Assembly (NCBI GenBank): GCA_009702465.1
Contig: WLHY01000019.1
Location: 1 to 11,046, forward strand
Source of the DNA: Actinomycetota bacterium
Lineage (GTDB): Bacteria; Actinomycetota; Actinomycetes; Nanopelagicales; Nanopelagicaceae
Direction: 5' to 3'
Length of the DNA stretch: 11,046 bases
A model generated the notes under the pieces. That model saw only the letters and a program-made list of their open reading frames with translations. It did not search any database and was not told the origin of the DNA. Below are positions 6,315-11,046 of the stretch, in pieces (position 1 is the first letter of the stretch; each line of letters opens with the position of its first letter). The position numbers were made by a program, and so were the translations under genes.

Positions 6315-8972
6315 TCAGCCAGTATTTCTTAGACCAGCAGCCACACCATTAATTGTTAACAGGAGCGCCCTAGTAAGCAATGGATCTGGCGTAGTTTGAG
6401 CACGAACCTGTTTCAATAAAGAGACTTGAAGTAATTGCAGAGGCGCTAGGTAGGTGTCTCTTACCGCCAGGGTTCGAGCCAGAATTGGCTGATTGCCAAG
6501 CAACTCTTTTTTATTTGTTAGTGCCAATAATTCAGCAACGGTAAGTTCGTACTCTGCTTTGATCTGATCAAAAATTTTGTGCAGGGCAGGATCAACCAAT
6601 GCTTCAACATATCTTTGGGCAATCTTTAAATCTGTCTTTGCAATTGTCATCTCGACATTACTAATAAAGGTTCGGAAGAAGTGCCACTCCTTAAGTAGAT
6701 CAACAAGTAAATCTCCGTGGCCAGCTAAGCGTGCTGCTTTTAAGCCAGATCCCACACCAAACCAACCTGGAACAATTTGTCTAGATTGCGTCCAGCCAAA
6801 TACCCATGGAATGGCTCTTAATGAGGCAAGTCCACCACCAGCATCAGCTCTACGAGATGGTCTTGAACCTAAAAATAAATTACCTAACTGTTCTACTGGA
6901 GTTGATTGGTAGAAGTAATTTGGCAGATCAGGTTGATCTACTAAATTTCGATAGGCTGCGAAAGCGGCATCACTGATTAAATCCATACAGGAATCCCATG
7001 AGTTTAATGAGTTCGAGCTTTGTCTTGGCTTTCGATTTAACACAGTTGCTTCAAGTGCAGCAGCTAGCGTTAGCTCAATATTCTCTTTAGCTAATGCAGG
7101 TAAACCATACTTATCGGAGATAACTTCACCTTGCTCAGTCATCTTTATCTGTCCATCAATTGAACCCCAAGGAAGAGCAATTAAAGCATCATAGGTTGGC
7201 CCACCACCGCGACCAACAGATCCACCGCGACCGTGGAATAAGCGCAACTTAACCCCATGTTTAATTGAAATATCTCTAAGTTTGCGTTGTGCTTTGTGAA
7301 TCTCCCACTGGCTGGTTGTAATTCCAGCATCCTTATTTGAATCTGAGTAACCAAGCATTACCTCTTGAATATTTCCACGAAGGGAAACAATCTCGCGGTA
7401 CTCCTTATTACTCAACAACTTATCTAGAATCTCATCAGCTGCTCGTAATTCAGCAACTGTTTCAAGAAGTGGTACGAAGTTAATCTGAGCAAACTTCACT
7501 GGCGCAGTTAGATTGATCAATCCAGCGTACTTTCCAATCAAAACCGCTGCTAAAACATCCTCCGCTGATTTAGTCATTGAGATGATGTAGGTTTCAATTA
7601 CTTCAGGGCCAAATTGCTGAATTAACTCACCAATTGCCAAAAATGTTTCAAATGTCTTTTTACTTGGCTCATCTAATTTATTTAGATCTAACTTTGCATC
7701 AGAAATTAAGGCTGCACTTATCTGCTTCATATCTAACTTGCCTACTGTTTGTTCAAGTAATTTCCAGTGGGCATCTGAGTGCTCTCGAACATCCATAGTT
7801 GCATGGGTTAAACCAAAGGCGGTAATTGCTCGTGTTAATCGCTCAAGTAAGCCGCCAGCAATTAACTCACCATTGTGTTTAAGTAGGGAATCTCGCATGA
7901 TGGTGAAATCGGCCAGTAACTCAGTGGTGTCTTTGTAATCGCGTCCAGGGACATGATCAGCTGAACTGCGGTGTCTGGCTTGAGTAATTAATAATTTATG
8001 TCGGATTGCTGTTGCCTTCAAACGATAAGGCTCTTCAACATTAATTCTGCGGAACCGCTGTTCAATCTCCGGAATTAGCTCTAAATCTTGCGCTACAGAT
8101 TTAAGCAACTCTGGTGATACACCAGCCAACTTTGTAGAGACGGAAAGTCCTTGGCGAAGCTCATCCAGTAAGTTAATTACGGTTCGGGTGAAGTAAGCAT
8201 TTTGTAACAAGATGGCAGATTTTGTTACCTCTGCAGTAATAAATGGATTGCCATCGCGATCGCCACCTATCCAAGTACCAAAGGTCAAAGGTTTAGCGGT
8301 GAGGCCTACCTTGATATCAATTCGATTTAACTCTTTAGCAAATTGATCAAGAACTTCCGGAACAGTAAATTCAAGTAACTCATCTAAGTAGTACAAAGAG
8401 TTGACCGCTTCATCTAATGGCTCTGGTTGTCCAATTCTTAACTCATCGGTTTGCCAGAGTAAATCTATGGTTTCAGCTAATCGGGCATCTTTAACTTTGC
8501 CATCTGGTGCATCAAGTAGCTCTGAGATCGTGGTCAACTTACTTAGAACTGATCTACGAGCAGCCTCAGTCGGATGAGCGGTGAACACAGGTCTAATCGA
8601 AAGGCCATTTATCCAACCTTGTAACTCTGCTTTTGAGAACTCTTTTTTATTAAGTGCAGCTTCAATATTAGATACTGCTTGGCTAATCCAACTTCCACCA
8701 AGATGTTGTTGGTTTGATAAGAGTTTTACACGGTCAACCTGTTCAGCAACATTTGCTAAATTAAAGTAGGTACTAAAGGCTCTAACAAGTGAGACTATTT
8801 TTGCTACCGAGAGATCACTAAGCGCCTCATCTGGTCGTCCCTCTTTAACCGCCAAACGAACTGATTCAACTAAATCTAAAAGCTCTGGTCCTTCCTGACG
8901 TGTCAAGGTTTGACCAAGTAGATCCGCTAACCTTCTAACATCATTTCGCAGGGCTGAGTTGTCGGAGTCCAT
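6315..8972 (-). CDS. ppc: Phosphoenolpyruvate carboxylase
   Basis: PEPC adds bicarbonate to PEP to give oxaloacetate, replenishing the TCA cycle. The 885 residues match the full-length bacterial enzyme (E. coli 883). Key motifs are intact: FTAHPTEAARR with catalytic His133, GGDRDGNPFIT (237-246), GYSDSNKDAG with Lys547, FHGRGGSVGRGGG (579-591) with Arg582 and Arg588, EQGEVISDKYG (613-623), GSRPSRR (702-708), and the invariant C-terminal end NTG. Residues matching the aspartate-inhibitor site of the E. coli enzyme (R587, K773, R832, N881) are present as Arg588, Lys779, Arg838 and Asn883, so feedback inhibition by aspartate is predicted. The ATG at 8972-8970 has no Shine-Dalgarno sequence but has an extended -10 just upstream, suggesting leaderless expression. 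ppdK follows 33 bp downstream, supplying the substrate PEP. It diverges from mfd. Confidence 0.98.
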   Translation of the reverse strand: MDSDNSALRNDVRRLADLLGQTLTRQEGPELLDLVESVRLAVKEGRPDEALSDLSVAKIVSLVRAFSTYFNLANVAEQVDRVKLLSNQQHLGGSWISQAVSNIEAALNKKEFSKAELQGWINGLSIRPVFTAHPTEAARRSVLSKLTTISELLDAPDGKVKDARLAETIDLLWQTDELRIGQPEPLDEAVNSLYYLDELLEFTVPEVLDQFAKELNRIDIKVGLTAKPLTFGTWIGGDRDGNPFITAEVTKSAILLQNAYFTRTVINLLDELRQGLSVSTKLAGVSPELLKSVAQDLELIPEIEQRFRRINVEEPYRLKATAIRHKLLITQARHRSSADHVPGRDYKDTTELLADFTIMRDSLLKHNGELIAGGLLERLTRAITAFGLTHATMDVREHSDAHWKLLEQTVGKLDMKQISAALISDAKLDLNKLDEPSKKTFETFLAIGELIQQFGPEVIETYIISMTKSAEDVLAAVLIGKYAGLINLTAPVKFAQINFVPLLETVAELRAADEILDKLLSNKEYREIVSLRGNIQEVMLGYSDSNKDAGITTSQWEIHKAQRKLRDISIKHGVKLRLFHGRGGSVGRGGGPTYDALIALPWGSIDGQIKMTEQGEVISDKYGLPALAKENIELTLAAALEATVLNRKPRQSSNSLNSWDSCMDLISDAAFAAYRNLVDQPDLPNYFYQSTPVEQLGNLFLGSRPSRRADAGGGLASLRAIPWVFGWTQSRQIVPGWFGVGSGLKAARLAGHGDLLVDLLKEWHFFRTFISNVEMTIAKTDLKIAQRYVEALVDPALHKIFDQIKAEYELTVAELLALTNKKELLGNQPILARTLAVRDTYLAPLQLLQVSLLKQVRAQTTPDPLLTRALLLTINGVAAGLRNTG

Positions 8973-8975
8973 GGC

Positions 8976-8987
8976 GTAATCATTACA
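8976..8987 (-). promoter_or_regulatory. Extended -10 promoter of ppc, overlapping an 11-bp palindrome
   Basis: On the minus strand TGT-AATGAT (8987 to 8979) reads as an extended -10 (TGn plus a 4/6 hexamer). It leaves 6 nt before the ppc ATG, so the mRNA would begin at or next to the start codon. No good -35 is present, which an extended -10 can tolerate. The same bases form GTAATCATTAC (8976-8986), a perfect palindrome about a central base that a dimeric repressor could bind. The promoter is a reasonable inference; the operator idea is speculative. Confidence 0.4.
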
Positions 8988-9043
8988 GGTATCGGTGGTC
9001 GAATATGCCTAATTTATTCAACTAGAATTTCCCCAGATCAAAC

Positions 9044-9069
9044 ACCCCCCTTCTTTTAGAAGTGGGGGT
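9044..9069. repeat. Strong GC-rich inverted repeat upstream of mfd
   Basis: ACCCCC (9044-9049) pairs with GGGGGT (9064-9069), and CTTCT (9050-9054) pairs with AGAAG (9058-9062). The result is 11 base pairs with a single bulged T at 9063 and a TTT loop. It stands out in an AT-rich region. Neither side is followed by a T-tract and the flanking genes diverge, so it does not look like an intrinsic terminator. It could fold in the mfd leader RNA or be a protein-binding site. Confidence 0.75.
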
Positions 9070-9098
9070 AACTGGCGTTATTTGAGGATTTATAGATT

Positions 9099-9102
9099 GG
9101 AG
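9099..9102 (+). promoter_or_regulatory. Ribosome binding site of mfd
   Basis: GGAG lies 6 nt before the ATG at 9109, supporting that start and implying a leadered mRNA, unlike the divergent ppc. Confidence 0.7.
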
Positions 9103-9108
9103 CCCTTC

Positions 9109-11046
9109 ATGCGCAGCGAAGTTAAAGCGTTGGAAGCTGTAATCAATAAGTACTTACTGGATCAAGCAGGCCCATTAGTTGCCCCAGCAGCGATCCATTC
9201 ATTGCTAGCAGCGGTTGCATCTAATGAACAGCCATTATTGTTGGTGACAAGCTCTACTAGAAAAGCTGATGAGCTAACTGCAGAATTAAAATCATACTTA
9301 CCATCAACTGCAATCTCTAATTTTCCACCTTGGGAAACTCTGCCACATGAGCGATTAAGTCCTAAAAGTGACACCGTTACAAATCGCTTCAAGGCTCTAA
9401 ATGCTATTGCTTCAAATCAATCACAGATTGTTGTTACATCAATTCGCGCTCTACTTCAACCAATAATTGCTAATGATCTAGGTAAAACAAAACTCTCGTT
9501 GGCAATAGGTCAGCAAATTGAATTAAGTGAATTAGTTGAGAAGTTATCAACCTTTGGCTTTGCACGAGTTGATCTAGTCGAGCGCCGTGGTGAGTTTGCC
9601 GTACGCGGTGGGATCGTTGATCTCTTTCCAGCCGATCATGAGCATCCAGTGCGAGTTGATTACTTTGGTGATGAGATAGAGGAGCTCTCATACTTTTCAA
9701 TCTCAGATCAACGAAGAATTACAAAGCTTGAACAATTGCAGATTTATCCCTGTCGAGAGTTGATTATTGATGCAGAGGTAAAAAGCAAGGCAGCTGCTTT
9801 AGGTGAGCGTTATCCCCAAATTAAAGAGTTAACTGAAAAAATAGAAGAGGGAATTTACTTTGAAGGAGTTGAATCCTTAGCAGCCGGCTTAGTTAATGAG
9901 TACAAATCTTTAATTCAATACCTGCCAGCTAAAACTCAAATTTGGTTAATTGATCAACCTCGACTGACATCAAGGGCAATTGATCTCTTAGAAACAAATC
10001 AAGAGTTTCTGGAGGCTGCCTGGTCAAATTTAGCTTGGAGAAATTTAGAAGGAGAAAAAGGTGGGGCAAAGCAAGCCCCGATTGATTTAAGTAAGGAGTT
10101 AGATAAGGGGAGCTTTTTCACACTTGATTTTATAATCTCTGAAAGTAAAGCGGCCCACTTCTCATTGCGAGCTTTAAATCTTTATCAAACCGATCCTGAT
10201 GATCTTGAGATTAAAGAGATTACTGAGATTGAATCCTTTGGCAATGATTATGAGGCGGCAATTTCACAGATTAAGGAGTGGTTTAAAGATGGTTATCAAA
10301 TAACCTTTTCCGCCCCTGGTTTAGGCACATTAAATCGATTTCATGAGTTATTAAATCAAGCAGATTTACCAAACTCTCTAAGTGCATCTGAAAGCTCTGT
10401 TATTCGTTTAATTCAAAGCGCAATTGCAAATGGATTTATTAGTAAATCAGAGAAAATTGTCTTCCTGACAGAGAAAGATATCTCTGGGCAGCGCGCCTCT
10501 GATAAAGATTTAGCGAGAATGCCATCGCGACGAAAAAAATCTATTGATCCGCTACTGCTAATTCCCGGAGATTATGTAGTCCATGAACAGCATGGCGTTG
10601 GTCGTTATGTTGAGTTGATAAATCGAAGTACTAATGGTGTTACAAGAGAGTACTTAGTACTTGAGTACGCATCTGCTAAACGTGGTCAACCGGCAGATAA
10701 ATTGTTTGTACCAACTGACACCCTAGAACAGGTGACTAAGTATGTAGGCGGTGAAGCGCCATCACTTCACAGAATTGGTGGCGCAGATTGGCAAACGACT
10801 AAGCGAAAAGCAAGAAAGGCAATCAAACAGATTGCAGCAGAGTTAATTAGATTGTATGCGGCGCGAATGAGTGCACCAGGTTTTGCGTTTTCGCAAGATA
10901 CGCCCTGGCAAAAGGAGTTAGAGGAGAGCTTTGCATTTGTTGAAACAATTGATCAACAATCCACAATAGATGAGGTAAAGCGGGACATGGAAGCGCCTCA
11001 TCCGATGGATCGAATTGTTTGCGGTGATGTTGGATACGGCAAAACA
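9109..11046 (+). CDS. mfd: Transcription-repair coupling factor Mfd, N-terminal part (3' end outside window)
   Basis: Mfd is a DNA translocase that pushes RNA polymerase off DNA when it stalls at lesions and recruits UvrA for nucleotide excision repair. The frame is open from the ATG at 9109 to the window edge: 646 codons of the roughly 1,150-1,200 usual in the family. Residues from about 40 to 340 are the UvrB-like region without a Walker A motif, including FPPWETLPHERLSPKSD (about 73-89) and ERRGEFAVRGGIVDLFP (158-174). The RNA polymerase-interacting domain (about 480-550) starts with PGDYVVHEQHGVGRYVEL (486-503). The translocase domain then begins: ETIDQQ is the Q-motif-like element and GDVGYGKT (639-646) is Walker A, with Lys645. 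The window stops at the threonine of that motif. GGAG 6 nt upstream supports the start. Between the UvrB-like region and the RNAP-interacting domain is a more diverged stretch, as is usual. No frameshift was found on reading the whole frame. Confidence 0.97.
   Translation, partial: MRSEVKALEAVINKYLLDQAGPLVAPAAIHSLLAAVASNEQPLLLVTSSTRKADELTAELKSYLPSTAISNFPPWETLPHERLSPKSDTVTNRFKALNAIASNQSQIVVTSIRALLQPIIANDLGKTKLSLAIGQQIELSELVEKLSTFGFARVDLVERRGEFAVRGGIVDLFPADHEHPVRVDYFGDEIEELSYFSISDQRRITKLEQLQIYPCRELIIDAEVKSKAAALGERYPQIKELTEKIEEGIYFEGVESLAAGLVNEYKSLIQYLPAKTQIWLIDQPRLTSRAIDLLETNQEFLEAAWSNLAWRNLEGEKGGAKQAPIDLSKELDKGSFFTLDFIISESKAAHFSLRALNLYQTDPDDLEIKEITEIESFGNDYEAAISQIKEWFKDGYQITFSAPGLGTLNRFHELLNQADLPNSLSASESSVIRLIQSAIANGFISKSEKIVFLTEKDISGQRASDKDLARMPSRRKKSIDPLLLIPGDYVVHEQHGVGRYVELINRSTNGVTREYLVLEYASAKRGQPADKLFVPTDTLEQVTKYVGGEAPSLHRIGGADWQTTKRKARKAIKQIAAELIRLYAARMSAPGFAFSQDTPWQKELEESFAFVETIDQQSTIDEVKRDMEAPHPMDRIVCGDVGYGKT

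Larger units (their letters stand above)
8973..9108. other. Divergent ppc/mfd intergenic region
   Basis: This 136-bp gap holds the putative ppc promoter at its left end, a strong GC hairpin in the middle (9044-9069) and the mfd ribosome binding site at its right end. A possible mfd -10 is TAGAAT (9023-9028), without a recognisable -35; it would put the hairpin in the mfd 5' leader. A second -10-like TATAGA (9091-9096) is too close to the start codon to leave the ribosome binding site in the mRNA. Confidence 0.5.

Noticed and set aside
6577..6912. Open frame of 111 codons on the + strand
   Set aside because: Antisense to the conserved C-terminal part of ppc, with no ribosome binding site of note and no recognisable family. 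The frames at 7738-7938 and 8581-8769 are likewise shadows.
9044..9069. Intrinsic terminator
   Set aside because: The stem is strong but neither strand has a following T-tract, and the flanking genes diverge, so no transcript should end here.
9162..9700. Two 76-codon frames on the - strand
   Set aside because: Both are antisense to the N-terminal part of mfd, whose + frame is open and has clear family motifs.
1..11046. CRISPR array, tRNA/rRNA genes, mobile element, or defence or secondary-metabolite system
   Set aside because: No regularly spaced direct repeats, cloverleaf, transposase or integrase, or relevant enzyme motifs were found; nearly the whole window is accounted for by seven genes with short gaps.

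Overview
The window looks like a chromosomal segment from an AT-rich actinobacterium (about 40% G+C by eye), plausibly a small-genome freshwater lineage of the Nanopelagicales ('Ca. Planktophila'-like, acI) type. This placement is an inference. It rests on the CTC-type two-domain L25 with an Ala/Pro/Glu tail, the pth-mfd neighbourhood known from Actinobacteria, the actinobacterial-looking PPDK and PEPC sequences, and several starts that look leaderless. No 16S rRNA or other decisive marker is present.

Layout. (1) Positions 2-1375 (+): the 3' part of a large secreted or surface protein with two Fn3-like modules, a putative-Ig (He_PIG-like) module and a C-terminal DUF1566/Lcl-type domain. (2) 1479-2243 (+): a 254-residue secreted protein of unknown function with a duplicated 56-residue module, behind a clear promoter that seems to make a leaderless mRNA. 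(3) 2374-3015 and 3050-3613 (+): rplY (ribosomal protein L25/CTC) and pth (peptidyl-tRNA hydrolase), both translation genes; rplY has a structured 130-bp leader. (4) 6281-3603 and 8972-6315 (-): ppc (phosphoenolpyruvate carboxylase) followed 33 bp later by ppdK (pyruvate, phosphate dikinase), an apparent two-gene operon. ppdK converges on pth and the two coding regions overlap by 11 bp. (5) From 9109 to the window end (+): the first 646 codons of mfd (transcription-repair coupling factor), divergent from ppc and cut at its Walker A motif.

How the genes fit together. ppc-ppdK forms a pyruvate to PEP to oxaloacetate route: PPDK makes PEP from pyruvate, ATP and phosphate, and PEPC fixes bicarbonate onto it. 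This would be an anaplerotic entry to the TCA cycle that does not need biotin-dependent pyruvate carboxylase. rplY and pth serve ribosome structure and peptidyl-tRNA recycling; mfd removes stalled RNA polymerase and recruits UvrA. The two secreted proteins at the left may belong to a variable cell-surface region next to this conserved core.

There is no gene-free stretch over 300 bp. The gaps are 103, 130, 34, 33 and 136 bp. I saw no tRNA, rRNA, CRISPR array, transposase, integrase, or toxin-antitoxin or defence genes. No coherent new system is visible; the points most worth a second look are the leaderless promoters, the rplY leader, the hairpin between ppc and mfd, the duplicated-module secreted protein and the ppc-ppdK pair.
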